The position numbers and the translations under genes were made by a program. From CAVSCD01 sp963726335 (GTDB taxonomy: Bacteria > Acidobacteriota > Aminicenantia > Aminicenantales > UBA8522), in NCBI GenBank assembly GCA_963726335.1, contig CAVSCD010000012.1, positions 806,001 through 870,000 on the forward strand: a stretch of 64,000 bases of DNA, written 5' to 3'. Positions 50,660 through 59,803 of this stretch are shown piece by piece; within the stretch, counting starts at the first letter, position 1, and every line of letters begins with the position of its first letter. The notes beneath the pieces were generated by a model that had not been told where the DNA came from, did not search any database, and was given only the letters and a program-made list of their open reading frames with translations.

Positions 50660-52522
50660 ATGCCCGCAAAGAGATGGAGGACGATCCTCTTGCCCGCCGT
50701 CGCCGCGGCGGTTTTTCTGTCAACCCTCCCGCCTGGACTCGAGGCGGGCGGCAGGAAGGTCCTGTTCGGCGCGCCCACGGCGTCGATCGGGGAGTTCCGC
50801 GCCTTCGCCGCCGAGGCCAAGGCGCTGGGCGCGACCCATGTCTATATCAGCGACCTGCCGAAAAGCACCTGGCTCTGGGACCTCGACCGGAACGACCCGT
50901 ATCCGAACTGGGGCATGCTCATGTCCACCGTCTTCAAGGTCGTCGTCCCGCCCGAGCTCGAGAAGTTCCTGCCGGCGGACTACGCGCGCCGGAACCTGGA
51001 AATCATCCGGCAGCGGGGCGCCGTCCTCAAGGAACTCGGGCTCAAGGCGGCCTTTTCCGGGAAGGAGCCGGCCTATCTTCCGGAGACGGTCTTTGCCGCG
51101 TACCCGGATTGGCGAGGTCCCCGCTGCGAGCATCCCCGCCGGTCGCGGCACGCTTACTATGCCCTGTGCATCGACCGCCCCGAGGTCCTGGCCATGTACC
51201 GCCGGGCCGTCGCCGAGATCTGCCGGGTCGCGCCGGTCGAGCTGTTTACCTTCCTGACGAACGACTCGGGGAGCGGCATCTGCTGGAGCGTCAGCCTCTA
51301 CCCGGGACAGAACGGGCCGGCCTGGTGCCGGGAGCGGCCGTATGCCGACCGCGTCGTCGGATTCCTGTCCGCGGTCCAGGACGGCGCCCGCGACGCCGGG
51401 CTCGAGGCCGAGGCCTCGTTCAATTACGGTTCGGGATACATCTCCCAGGCCGAGGTGGCGTCGGTCATCCCCAAGCTCGCGCCCGGCCAGGCCGTTAACG
51501 GCAAGGCGAAGGACGGGGTCACGCCGCTCCTCACCGTCGGCAACAACTTCTATGAGTCCTGGACCAACCCGGTGATCGGGGTCCCCCAGGTGATGCGGTT
51601 CGCGGGCCAGCTCGAGGCTGCGGCCGTCGACGAAAGGGCCAACCTCAGCTTCGCTTTCTGCGAGCCGTCCTCGCCCGAGCTCTTCGCCCTGCTCCGGGAG
51701 TTCCGGCGCAAGCCCTGGCGCGGCCCGATGGGCCGCGTCGCGGCCGTCCACGCCGTCGCGGCCGGGATCGCCGGGGAAGCGAACGCCGAGGCGCTGGCGG
51801 GGGCCTGGGAGAAGATCGACCGCGCCGTGGGCTTTGTCCGGTCGACGAACGGCGATCCCTTCCTGCTCGTCGGCACGGTCAACCAGCGCTGGCTCACCCG
51901 GCCGCTCGTGCCGTTCCCGATGGAGCTCAAACCCGAGGAAAAAGACTACTACCGGAAATTCCAGTTCCAGGCGAACTCGGAGGAGGAAGCCGCCGACCTG
52001 ATGAACCTGCAGGGCTTCGAGCTGATCAACGGGTTCTCGGGCTCGCTCCTCGCTTCGAACCTGCTCAACCAGGCGATCGCCGGCCTCGATGCGGCGGTCA
52101 AGGACCTGGCGGCGCTCCGCGATCGGGGCGCCGATAAGTCCTACGCCGACACGCTGGCGCTGCGGCTCCGCGTGCTGCGCTGCGTTTACCGGAACGCCCG
52201 GAACACGATCCAGTACCAGGACATCCTCGACCGCACGGATTTCTCCAAGCCACCCAAAGAAGAGAATATCTATCCCCAGGACGGCGACCAGAAGCTCCGC
52301 GAGATCCAGAATGTCGCCCGTGATGAGATCGACAACACGAACGAGCTGGCCGGCCTGCTCGAGGGGAGTAAGGTCCCGCTCATCGAGCTCGCGCCGTCCA
52401 AGTCCCAGGAGGATATCTTCGTCATCGGGCCGGATATCGTCGACCAGCTGCGCCGGAAAGCGCGGATCATGCTCCGCCACGAGCTCGACGTTTACAGGCT
52501 TTATCAGCGCCGGCAGGGGTAG
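50660..52522 (+). CDS. Large secreted protein of unknown function, possibly a TIM-barrel glycosidase
   Basis: Exported protein of 620 residues; signal peptide about 1-29 (RTILLPAVAAAVFLSTLPPGLEAGG). I do not recognise a family with confidence. The first 300 residues alternate strands and helices like a barrel (KVLFGAPTASIGEFRAFAAEAKALGATHVYISDLP; VELFTFLTNDSGSGICWS; GLEAEASFNYGSG), with several exposed acids and Trp as in sugar-active enzymes. The C-terminal third is helical (ALRLRVLRCVYRNARNTIQYQ). A GGAGGAAG site precedes the ATG. It sits between the M28 peptidase and a sugar kinase in the same direction, which is consistent with glycan catabolism. Confidence 0.65.
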   Translation: MPAKRWRTILLPAVAAAVFLSTLPPGLEAGGRKVLFGAPTASIGEFRAFAAEAKALGATHVYISDLPKSTWLWDLDRNDPYPNWGMLMSTVFKVVVPPELEKFLPADYARRNLEIIRQRGAVLKELGLKAAFSGKEPAYLPETVFAAYPDWRGPRCEHPRRSRHAYYALCIDRPEVLAMYRRAVAEICRVAPVELFTFLTNDSGSGICWSVSLYPGQNGPAWCRERPYADRVVGFLSAVQDGARDAGLEAEASFNYGSGYISQAEVASVIPKLAPGQAVNGKAKDGVTPLLTVGNNFYESWTNPVIGVPQVMRFAGQLEAAAVDERANLSFAFCEPSSPELFALLREFRRKPWRGPMGRVAAVHAVAAGIAGEANAEALAGAWEKIDRAVGFVRSTNGDPFLLVGTVNQRWLTRPLVPFPMELKPEEKDYYRKFQFQANSEEEAADLMNLQGFELINGFSGSLLASNLLNQAIAGLDAAVKDLAALRDRGADKSYADTLALRLRVLRCVYRNARNTIQYQDILDRTDFSKPPKEENIYPQDGDQKLREIQNVARDEIDNTNELAGLLEGSKVPLIELAPSKSQEDIFVIGPDIVDQLRRKARIMLRHELDVYRLYQRRQG

Positions 52523-52542
52523 TCCCCGAGGTCCCAACGCCC

Positions 52543-53487
52543 ATGAGCTTATCGCCGCACGACAATTCAACCCCCGGCAAGCCGTTCGCCATCATGGGGA
52601 CGATCGGGTACGACGTCGTCACCCACGAAGGGGGAGAGGGGCACTCGGGAGTGGGCGGGATCCTCTACCAGGCGGCCGGGCTCTGCGCGCTGGACTTCGA
52701 GGTCGCGTTGTTCGCCAACGTCGGCGAGGACTATGACGCCGAGGTCCGGGCGGTCATGGAGCACTGGCCCGGCTGCCGCACGGACGGCGTGCGGGCCGCC
52801 CCCGGGCCCGGGAACAGGGTTTTTCTCCATTACCCGGCCCGCGGCGAGCGGGTCGAGGTCCTCAGGTCGCACGTGCCGCCGCTCGATCCCCAGCGGATCA
52901 TCGACGGCCTCCCCGGCTGCCGCATGCTCATCTCCGTCATCAACTCCGGGTTCGATATCGACCTTGCCGCCTGGCGCCGGATCGTGGACGCCGCGGCCTG
53001 TCCGGTCTGGTTCGACATCCATTCCCTCGTCCTGACGCAGGTTGTGGGCGGGACGCGCCGGTACCGCCCGCTCCCGGAATGGCCGGAGTGGGTGGCGGGC
53101 GTGACGTATCTCCAGGCGAATGCCCAGGAAGTCGCTTCGATGCTGGGCGACCCCGAAACGCTTCCCAGCCGGGAGGGGATCCTCGGGTTCGGCCGGACGG
53201 CGATGGACCTGGGCGTCGGGGCGGTTTTCCTGACGATGGGGAAGGACGGCGCGATGGTCCTGACGCGCGACGGCGCCCTGCGGGTCGGCTGCCGGGAGCA
53301 GGGCCGCGTCATCGATACGACCGGCTGCGGCGACATTTTCTGCGCCGGCGCCGCCGCCATGCTGGCCCTCGGGTCGGCCCCCGGAGAGGCCGCGGCCTTC
53401 GGCGTCGAGCTCGCCACCGAGGCTGTCTGCGCCGCCGGCGTCCTCAATACCTACGATCTCATCAGGAACCGGCTGCTTCGCGCCTGA
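52543..53487 (+). CDS. PfkB-family carbohydrate/nucleoside kinase
   Basis: Ribokinase-fold kinase of 314 residues. GTIGYDVVTHEGGEGHSGVGGILYQAA holds the first PfkB region, and DTTGCGDIFCAGAAAMLALG the second, with the catalytic Asp in GCGD (GAGD in most relatives). FLTMGKDGAMVLT is the conserved strand before it. It probably phosphorylates a sugar or nucleoside; the substrate is not evident. It starts 20 bp after the preceding gene and may be cotranscribed. Confidence 0.9.
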   Translation: MSLSPHDNSTPGKPFAIMGTIGYDVVTHEGGEGHSGVGGILYQAAGLCALDFEVALFANVGEDYDAEVRAVMEHWPGCRTDGVRAAPGPGNRVFLHYPARGERVEVLRSHVPPLDPQRIIDGLPGCRMLISVINSGFDIDLAAWRRIVDAAACPVWFDIHSLVLTQVVGGTRRYRPLPEWPEWVAGVTYLQANAQEVASMLGDPETLPSREGILGFGRTAMDLGVGAVFLTMGKDGAMVLTRDGALRVGCREQGRVIDTTGCGDIFCAGAAAMLALGSAPGEAAAFGVELATEAVCAAGVLNTYDLIRNRLLRA

Positions 53488-53504
53488 GCCGCTGCCCGTG
53501 CGCC

Positions 53505-53532
53505 TTGATTTTCGGCGGGAGTATGCTAGAAT
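53505..53532 (+). promoter_or_regulatory. Promoter of the EIIA/zinc-ribbon gene
   Basis: TTGATT at 53505-53510, a 16-bp spacer and TAGAAT at 53527-53532. The ATG is 13 bp on, so the untranslated leader would be only 6-7 bases, with no ribosome site. Confidence 0.5.
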
Positions 53533-53545
53533 AGCAGTCAATCCC

Positions 53546-54361
53546 ATGGCGAGTTTCCAGAACAGCCATTCTTTCGCTGACTTCGTTGAACCGTCGCGAA
53601 TCGTCTTCAGCCTCGAAGCCGCCGAAAAAGTCCAGGCCATCGAGGAGCTCCTGGATATCCTCCTCAAAGAAAAGATCATCACCAACAAGAAGCTCATCCT
53701 GACCCGGCTGATTGACCGGGAGGGCCTCGAATCCACGGCCATCGGCGAGCATATCGCGCTCCCTCATGCCCGGGTGGACACGGGCGGCAAGATCGCCGTC
53801 GCCATCGGGCGCTCGGCGAAGGGCATCGATTTCAAGGCCCTGGACAAGAAGAAAGTCAAACTGATCATCCTCGTTCTCTGGAATCCGGCTCTCCCCGGCC
53901 TGTTTAACCACCTGTTTTCTGGCTTGGCCAGGTTCCTGCACAAGCCGGAATACCGCCAGCGCCTGTTCCAGGCCAAAAACAAGGCCGGCCTTCTGAAGGT
54001 CCTCTCGGAGATCGACCTGGCCTTCCCCAAGGAGGACCGGGTCATCAGCCGGGCGAGCCTCCTCAACAAGCTCCAGGAGATCGAGCTGAGAATGAAGAAG
54101 GCGCCCAAGGAACAGCTCCGGGAGTTCCAGAAGCACGACCAGCTGATCCGCGAGGAGCTTGACGAAACCCTCCTCACCCGTTTCGATAAGCTGATGGAGC
54201 GCTATGGCTACGCCGTGGCCGAGGTCGTCGAGGGCGCCTGCCAGAGCTGCAACATGAGGCTCGCGACCCAGATGAGCTCGGCCATCGAGGGCAGCAACGC
54301 CATCTTCGTCTGCGAGAACTGCGGCAAGTTTCTCGTCTCTCCCCGGAAGAAAAAAAAGTAG
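53546..54361 (+). CDS. PTS EIIA (PtsN/fructose type) fused to a C4 zinc-ribbon domain
   Basis: Residues about 11-155 are a type-2 PTS EIIA domain. The phospho-accepting His74 lies in IALPHARVDTGGKIAVAIGRS, with GEHIALPHAR exact for the family. A coiled-coil linker (about 160-225: LLNKLQEIELRMKKAPKEQLREFQ) leads to a C-terminal ribbon with CQSCNMRL and CENCG, like the zf-RING_7/CT398 group. I know of no characterised protein with this order of domains. It has no adjoining EIIB or EIIC, so a regulatory role (as for nitrogen-type EIIA) is more likely than transport. 271 residues. Confidence 0.82.
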   Translation: MASFQNSHSFADFVEPSRIVFSLEAAEKVQAIEELLDILLKEKIITNKKLILTRLIDREGLESTAIGEHIALPHARVDTGGKIAVAIGRSAKGIDFKALDKKKVKLIILVLWNPALPGLFNHLFSGLARFLHKPEYRQRLFQAKNKAGLLKVLSEIDLAFPKEDRVISRASLLNKLQEIELRMKKAPKEQLREFQKHDQLIREELDETLLTRFDKLMERYGYAVAEVVEGACQSCNMRLATQMSSAIEGSNAIFVCENCGKFLVSPRKKKK

Positions 54362-54364
54362 CGT

Positions 54365-57220
54365 TCAGCGCGCCGCGGTGAACCGGTAATTCCCCGAACC
54401 GATCTCCAGGATAATCCGCCCGTCTTCCCAACCCAGGGACCGAATCTCTGCGGCCTCGACGAGCGGCCGTCCGCCTTCGAAGAGGCGCGCGTCCCGGGGA
54501 GCGGGGAGGAGCACCCTCGCCTCGGCGCCCGGCGGGATTTCCACGTCGAGCGAAAGCCCGTCCTGTTCGAGCTTCCAGGAGCAGGCGATGTCCCCCCGGA
54601 CCGACCGGTACCTCGCCTTCGTCCAGGTGATGTCGCCGACGGGATTGGGGGCGATGACGATCTTGCGGAACCCGTGGGAATCTTCCGCCTGGCGGATGCC
54701 GGCCAATCCCGAAAAAAACCACTCCATGATGTGGCCGAGCATCAGGTGGTTGTTCGAGACATCCTCGCGCGCCGGCCAGGATTCGGTGAGCGCGGTCGCG
54801 CCCTTGGCCAGCTGGAAGCCGTAGCCGGGGACATCGGTGCGGCTGTTCATCTCGAAGATGATCGGCGATCCGCCGCCGTCCTCGAGGGCTTTGATAAGAT
54901 AATGGAACCCCACGTCGCCCGCCGTCAGCGCGTTCCCGCCCGCGCGGATGCCTTGGACCAGGCTCTCAAAGACGGCGCGGCGGTTCTCCTCGTCGACCAG
55001 GCCCACGCACAGCGGCATGGCCAGCGCGGTCTGGCTGCCGGTTGCGTAGGAAGCGGACTCGCCGCGGAAGTATTCCCTGTTGAAGGCGGCCCCGACCTCC
55101 GCCGCGAGCTCTTCGAATCCCCGGGCCTCCCCGGGCTTGCCGAGGATCCCGGCCATGCGGGCGAGAAGTTTCAAGTCATAGTAATAGATCGCGGTGGCCG
55201 TGAGGCCGAGCGGCGTGAGCTGGGAAGGCCCCGGCGGGTTCGGACCCAGGTCGTACCAGTCGCCGAGTCCCTCGGTCAGGAGATGGCCGCGTGCCCGGCT
55301 GCCGAGGTAAGCTGCGTACCTTGTCATCATCGGGTAGGCGCGGTCCATGGCGCTCCGGTCGCCGTACCATTCGTAGATCAGCCAGGGCAGGATGATGCTC
55401 GCGCTTCCCCACTCGGCGGAGTCGCGGAAGCCGCCATAGAAGGGGACGTATTCCGGCGCGATGTCGGGGACGAGGCCGGTCTCGAGCTGGGACTCGATCA
55501 TGTCGCCGACGAGCTTGTTGTAGAGATTGCGGATGTCGAAATTGTACTGGATGGAGGCGCCCATGAGATGGGTCTGTTCGAGCCAGCCGAGCTTCTCCCG
55601 GTGCGGGCAGTCGGTCACGACGCTCGCCAGGTTGCTCCGGATCGCCCAGAGGATCAGCCGGTAGATCCGGTTGAAGAGATCGTTCGAGCACTCGAAGGAG
55701 CCGGTCTGGGGCGCCGAGTTTCGGGTGTGGAGAAGCCGGAGGTCGAGGATCACCGGCGTTTCGTCGCCGGGGTCGTCGGTCCCCGCGGGGACCGCGCCCT
55801 CGACCTGGGCATACCGGAACCCGTAGTAAGTGAAGCGCGGCGACCATGTCTCCTCTCCGCCGCCCTTGAGCGTGTATGTCCAGAAGCTGGGCCCGCCCGA
55901 CGCCCGCTGATCGACCAGGCCGTCTTTTCCGAGCAGCTCGCCCGGGGTGATCTTGACCGACCGCCCCGGCTTCCCGCTGACGCTGAGCCGGATAACGCCC
56001 GAGGCGTTCTGGCCGAAATCAAAGACGCTGATCCCCGGTTCGGGGCCGGCGATCCTCGCGGCGGCGAATTCTTCCATGATCTTAAGGGGATGATCGATTT
56101 CCGGTTTGAGCCGGCCCCCCGGACCGTCGACGACGACCGCCGGCTTCCACGAAGGATCCGCGAACCCGGGCGCGTCCCATCCCGGCGGCTCGAGCCGGGC
56201 GTCGTAATCCTCGCCGCCGTAGATGCTCGAATAGGTGACCGGCGAAGGCGCGGTTTGCCAATCCGGGCCGGTGACCAGGACGTCGCTCTCGCCCGATCGG
56301 TAGTCGATCTTGAGCTTCAGGATGGCCATGGGCATCCCGTAAGCGATGACGAGCTTGCGGTAGCGCTCGCGGTTGACGTTGAAGAACCCGTTACCGACGA
56401 TGAGACCGATGGCGTTCCGTCCTTCGGAGAGAAGTCCGGTGACGTCGTAGACATTGTAGAGACTCGACTTGCCGTAGGCGGTCCAGCCGGGAGCGAGGAA
56501 GCTCTCGGATGCCCGCCGTCCGTTGATCGTCAGCTCATAATGCCCGAGCCCGGAAACACAGACGACGGCCTTGACGATATCTCGGCGGGCTTCGAAGTCC
56601 TTGCGGAAAAGCGGGACGACCGGCCGGCGGGCGGCGACCTCACCGAGGCCATCCCCCGACCCGTGGACGCCGGGGACGAGCTTCAACGCGCCGGGGAGCT
56701 CCTCGTGGGCGATCCAGCGTGCGCCGGACCAGTCGTCCTGGCGGGCGAGCCCGGTCACGAAAGTCGAGGCGGGACTCCAGGGCGCCGGCCGGTCCAGGCC
56801 GTCCCACACCCGGACTCTCCAGGCATATTCCGTTCCCGGCTCGAGCTCCGGGCCGTCATACACGGCGGAGAATCCGAGTGTCCCGGTCTTTTTTCCGCTG
56901 TCCCAGACGCGGCCGGACCGGGAGCCGAGGTCCGGGGCGAACCTGGCGATCTGGATCCGATAAGCGGATTGCATCTGGCTCCTTGCCGATGACGACAGCG
57001 TCCAGCTGAACACGGCGTGTTGTGTGTCCGCGCCCAGCAGGCGCTCCCGGTTCTCGCACCTGAGGTCGACGGCGGCGATGGACGCTTTTTTCGCGGTGCA
57101 GGCCGCCCCCGCCGTGATGACCAGCCCGGCGCAGAGAACCCGGCGGGCCAGCGACCCGCGCCCGCCCCTCTCCGTTCTTCCCTGCCCGGTCCTGAGCCCA
57201 GCGTACGGATTGTGAGTCAT
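54365..57220 (-). CDS. Exported GH78 alpha-L-rhamnosidase
   Basis: Hydrolase that removes terminal L-rhamnose from plant glycosides or polysaccharides. The protein has 951 residues from the ATG at 57220, which follows GGGAGAT; an ATG at 57292 is less likely. Export signal LARRVLCAGLVITAGAAC could be a lipobox (Cys). The domains in order: a Fn3-like N-terminal sandwich (SWTLSSSARSQMQSAYRIQI), the rhamnosidase N-domain (LGHYELTINGRRASESFLAPGWTAYGKSSLYNVYDVT) and an (alpha/alpha)6 barrel with VTDCPHREKLGWLEQTHLMG, which bears the catalytic acids. A C-terminal sandwich closes it. It lies 76 bp after the M14 peptidase gene. Confidence 0.92.
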   Translation of the reverse strand: MTHNPYAGLRTGQGRTERGGRGSLARRVLCAGLVITAGAACTAKKASIAAVDLRCENRERLLGADTQHAVFSWTLSSSARSQMQSAYRIQIARFAPDLGSRSGRVWDSGKKTGTLGFSAVYDGPELEPGTEYAWRVRVWDGLDRPAPWSPASTFVTGLARQDDWSGARWIAHEELPGALKLVPGVHGSGDGLGEVAARRPVVPLFRKDFEARRDIVKAVVCVSGLGHYELTINGRRASESFLAPGWTAYGKSSLYNVYDVTGLLSEGRNAIGLIVGNGFFNVNRERYRKLVIAYGMPMAILKLKIDYRSGESDVLVTGPDWQTAPSPVTYSSIYGGEDYDARLEPPGWDAPGFADPSWKPAVVVDGPGGRLKPEIDHPLKIMEEFAAARIAGPEPGISVFDFGQNASGVIRLSVSGKPGRSVKITPGELLGKDGLVDQRASGGPSFWTYTLKGGGEETWSPRFTYYGFRYAQVEGAVPAGTDDPGDETPVILDLRLLHTRNSAPQTGSFECSNDLFNRIYRLILWAIRSNLASVVTDCPHREKLGWLEQTHLMGASIQYNFDIRNLYNKLVGDMIESQLETGLVPDIAPEYVPFYGGFRDSAEWGSASIILPWLIYEWYGDRSAMDRAYPMMTRYAAYLGSRARGHLLTEGLGDWYDLGPNPPGPSQLTPLGLTATAIYYYDLKLLARMAGILGKPGEARGFEELAAEVGAAFNREYFRGESASYATGSQTALAMPLCVGLVDEENRRAVFESLVQGIRAGGNALTAGDVGFHYLIKALEDGGGSPIIFEMNSRTDVPGYGFQLAKGATALTESWPAREDVSNNHLMLGHIMEWFFSGLAGIRQAEDSHGFRKIVIAPNPVGDITWTKARYRSVRGDIACSWKLEQDGLSLDVEIPPGAEARVLLPAPRDARLFEGGRPLVEAAEIRSLGWEDGRIILEIGSGNYRFTAAR

Positions 57221-57295
57221 GACGTCATCTCCCTCCGGCCCCCGCCTCCGAGCGTCCTCTTTCGACGGGGAGGAGAGGACACGAGCCGGCATGGC

Positions 57296-58948
57296 CTACC
57301 TCCCCACGATGACGCGCGGGAGATCGGCCCTCTTCAGCAGTTTATATACAGGATAGGTCTGGAGCTCCCGGCTCCACTGCGGCACGAGGTAGCGGTCGAA
57401 GAAATTCCAGACGAGCAGGCCGTCATCGCTCAAGGGCTCGAGGAGATAGGCGGCCAGGTTCCCGAGCGGCTGGGCGGCGGCCACGAGGAGGGTCCCGGCC
57501 GGGAACTCCTTTTTCTCGAGAGCGGTCTCTCCCTTGACTTGGTCCAGCCAGTGCCCTTGGAAGAGCCTGGGCGCGGCCTTGACCTCGGTCAGCTTGAACG
57601 CCTCGACCTCGAGGGCGGCGGTCTCCGTGAGCCGCTCGACGACGATCCCGTGCCGGAGAAGGACATCCACGACCCGGCGGTCGGGGACGTCGATGATATA
57701 AGCGAAGGGAATCCTGACGCCGTTTTTCCCCTGCCAGTTCGCGTAGTACGGGATCGTCAGGACCTTGATCTTGTCGGTCGGGCGGACGAGCGGCCGCCGG
57801 CCCTCGCCCTGGGGGATGACCTCGGTTTCGTAGGCATGTACCGTGACGGGGTTCTCGAGCGGCAGGAGCTCGTATTCCGTGAAGAAAACGTCCTTGTCGC
57901 CGGGGTTCAGCCCCCGGGCTACGGTCCGGCTGTCGGCCTCGGCGACGAGACGGCTCATCTCCCCGGCGTTGGTCTCGCAGTAATCGAGGATCGCCCGGAG
58001 GAAGGCGGCGTTGCCCATCACCCGCGTCCTGAAGTCGGCGTGGACGTAATTTTCGTCGAGGATCGAGAGGCGGTTTCTCAGGCCCACGTAGTTCGTGATA
58101 TACCGGGGCTCGTGCTCCATGGATTCCCAGCCTTTTTCCGGGGACTTGAAATCCCTGAACCCGCCGTAGCCGACGGACAAAGTGCCGTATTTTTTTTCGA
58201 GGAGGGCCTCGATGTCCGGCATCATCTTGTCGCGCTGGTAGGCGATGAGGCCGCTGTTGCCGTTCGGATTGAGGGCCCAGGAATAGGTCACGACTTCCTG
58301 GTGGTAGGCGCCGTCCGTGGTGTGGCAATCGACGATGAGGAGCGGGTCCCACCGGTTGAGGACATTCTCGACGAGCCCCGCGACCTCGGGGCTTTCGAGC
58401 TTCATGGCGTCCCGGTTGAGGTCGAGGTTCTGGCCGTTGTACCGGATGCCGACCCCCTGTTCGGGGCCGGGCTGCTGCCTGCGGTTCTCGGGGCTGATGC
58501 GCTCATTGCCGTCGGCGTTGAAGATCGGGGCGATGAGGAGGATGAGCTTGTCAAGATAAGGGCTCTTCTCGTCGAAAAGGATGTCCCGGGCCAGCATCAG
58601 CGCCGCCTCTTTGCCTTCGACCTCGCCGGCGTGGATGTTGCCCTGGATGTAGACGACCATCCTCGAGTCGTTCGCCAGGGCCTGGGGCAGGGCGGGGAGC
58701 GGCCGGCCGATGACGAGCAGCGGGACGGCCCGGCCTTCGGCGCTCGTGCAGAGCGTTTCGACCCGGATGTGCGGACTCAGGCGCTGAAGCCTGGCGATGA
58801 AGTCCATGACATCGGCGTAGCGCGACGTCGCCTGCCACTGGGTCGCCTCCGCGACCGTCAAGGGCTTCTGCTGAGCGCTCGCCGGCACAAGGATGGCGGC
58901 GGCATATAGCGCGGCCGATATCACCAGGGATGGAGCCAGTTTCTTCAT
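57296..58948 (-). CDS. Exported M14-family zinc carboxypeptidase-like protein
   Basis: Signal peptide MKKLAPSLVISAALYAAAILVPASAQ. The zinc site HAGE (His106, Glu109 in GNIHAGEVEGKEA) and third ligand in IVDCHTTDG match M14, as does the substrate-binding NLDLNRDAMKLESPE. The C-terminal 220 residues are a beta-rich extension. The 550-residue length fits the bacterial group of large secreted M14 proteins rather than the 300-residue carboxypeptidase A type. First gene of a likely pair with the rhamnosidase. Confidence 0.9.
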   Translation of the reverse strand: MKKLAPSLVISAALYAAAILVPASAQQKPLTVAEATQWQATSRYADVMDFIARLQRLSPHIRVETLCTSAEGRAVPLLVIGRPLPALPQALANDSRMVVYIQGNIHAGEVEGKEAALMLARDILFDEKSPYLDKLILLIAPIFNADGNERISPENRRQQPGPEQGVGIRYNGQNLDLNRDAMKLESPEVAGLVENVLNRWDPLLIVDCHTTDGAYHQEVVTYSWALNPNGNSGLIAYQRDKMMPDIEALLEKKYGTLSVGYGGFRDFKSPEKGWESMEHEPRYITNYVGLRNRLSILDENYVHADFRTRVMGNAAFLRAILDYCETNAGEMSRLVAEADSRTVARGLNPGDKDVFFTEYELLPLENPVTVHAYETEVIPQGEGRRPLVRPTDKIKVLTIPYYANWQGKNGVRIPFAYIIDVPDRRVVDVLLRHGIVVERLTETAALEVEAFKLTEVKAAPRLFQGHWLDQVKGETALEKKEFPAGTLLVAAAQPLGNLAAYLLEPLSDDGLLVWNFFDRYLVPQWSRELQTYPVYKLLKRADLPRVIVGR

Positions 58949-59028
58949 GGTGTCGTTCCTTTCATCTCGAGCCGGGACCGAGTTTATCGAATCGACACAG
59001 AACCGTCAACGCCGGGCTCATAGAGCTC

Positions 59029-59104
59029 GGGGGACAGCTTACGTAATACACTTAATTCTTGAATTTGTGCAGCCGAATTAGGTGTATTACGTATACTGTC
59101 CCTC
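59029..59104 (+). repeat. 76-bp near-palindrome (REP/RAYT-type hairpin)
   Basis: GGGGGACAGCTTACGTAATA (start of the 30-bp left arm, 59029-59058) faces its inverted copy at 59075-59104; 26 of 30 positions pair. The loop is 16 bases. GGGACAG-edged palindromes of this kind are common dispersed elements in environmental genomes and are often linked to REP-associated tyrosine transposases. Immediately after it, CTCTAACTTC is repeated directly (59102-59121). Confidence 0.75.
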
Positions 59105-59190
59105 TAACTTCCTCTAACTTCATGCGGGCCGTCAACGCCGTGGCGGAGTCCGCGCGGAGGACTTCCGCTGGCCGTCAGCCCGGCCTGGAG

Positions 59191-59196
59191 TATAAT
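59191..59196 (+). promoter_or_regulatory. -10 element giving a leaderless DUF1284 transcript
   Basis: TATAAT at 59191-59196, then 6 bases to the ATG at 59203. The expected start of transcription is the start codon itself, and no ribosome site is present. No good -35 was found at 16-18 bp. Confidence 0.5.
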
Positions 59197-59202
59197 AGCC
59201 TC

Positions 59203-59688
59203 ATGACAAACCCGCTTCGCCTCAGGCCCCTCCATTTTGTGGACATCATCTGCGATTACGGCGCGGGGACGGAAAAATTCGAACCGCACTCCTTTGGACA
59301 CGCCCTTCATCTCGTGGCGGACCGGATCCTGAACGATAAGGATTCCCTGTTGGAGATCACCCTCGAGGCCGACGACGTGTGCCGGCCGTGCGTCCATAAC
59401 GTCCAAGGAGTGTGCGACAACGTCATCGACCGATCCTTCAGGCCGACCGCGCCGCTCTTGATGCGCGATTGGGATCTGCTCATCAACCGGCGCTGGTGCG
59501 AGCGCTTAAGACTGGCCGAGGGCGACAGGTTGACGGCGCGCGAGTTCTGTCAAAGGCTCCGCGGGCGGGCCGGGGATATCACGGGCATCTTTCCCGAAAT
59601 CATCGATGGCCGCATCGCCGTGAAGGCAAAAAATCTGCGGGCCGGCATCGAAAAATATCTGGAGCCTGAAGCGGGCGGGGTGAAGTGA
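59203..59688 (+). CDS. DUF1284 family protein (putative Cys-rich metal protein)
   Basis: Protein of 161 residues. LRLRPLHFVDIICDYGAG and CRPCVHNVQGVCDN (about residues 66-79) resemble the conserved His and Cys positions of DUF1284, proposed to bind an Fe-S cluster or metal. The C-terminal 60 residues extend beyond the usual domain. No function is known. The ATG at 59203 lies 6 bases after TATAAT, suggesting a leaderless message. Confidence 0.75.
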   Translation: MTNPLRLRPLHFVDIICDYGAGTEKFEPHSFGHALHLVADRILNDKDSLLEITLEADDVCRPCVHNVQGVCDNVIDRSFRPTAPLLMRDWDLLINRRWCERLRLAEGDRLTAREFCQRLRGRAGDITGIFPEIIDGRIAVKAKNLRAGIEKYLEPEAGGVK

Positions 59689-59803
59689 GAGCCCCGGCCT
59701 CCCGGATCCGGGCCGTGTGCCTGAGCCCGGCGGCGAGGAGACCGCGCGCGAGCGGCGCGGGCTTCCGGGCGCGGCGGGACCCGGGGAAGGGGAGTGAAGC
59801 CAA

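Noticed and set aside
54674..58909. Two open frames of 772 and 630 codons on the plus strand over the rhamnosidase and M14 genes
   Set aside because: Both are GC-bias shadows of genes with catalytic motifs on the minus strand.
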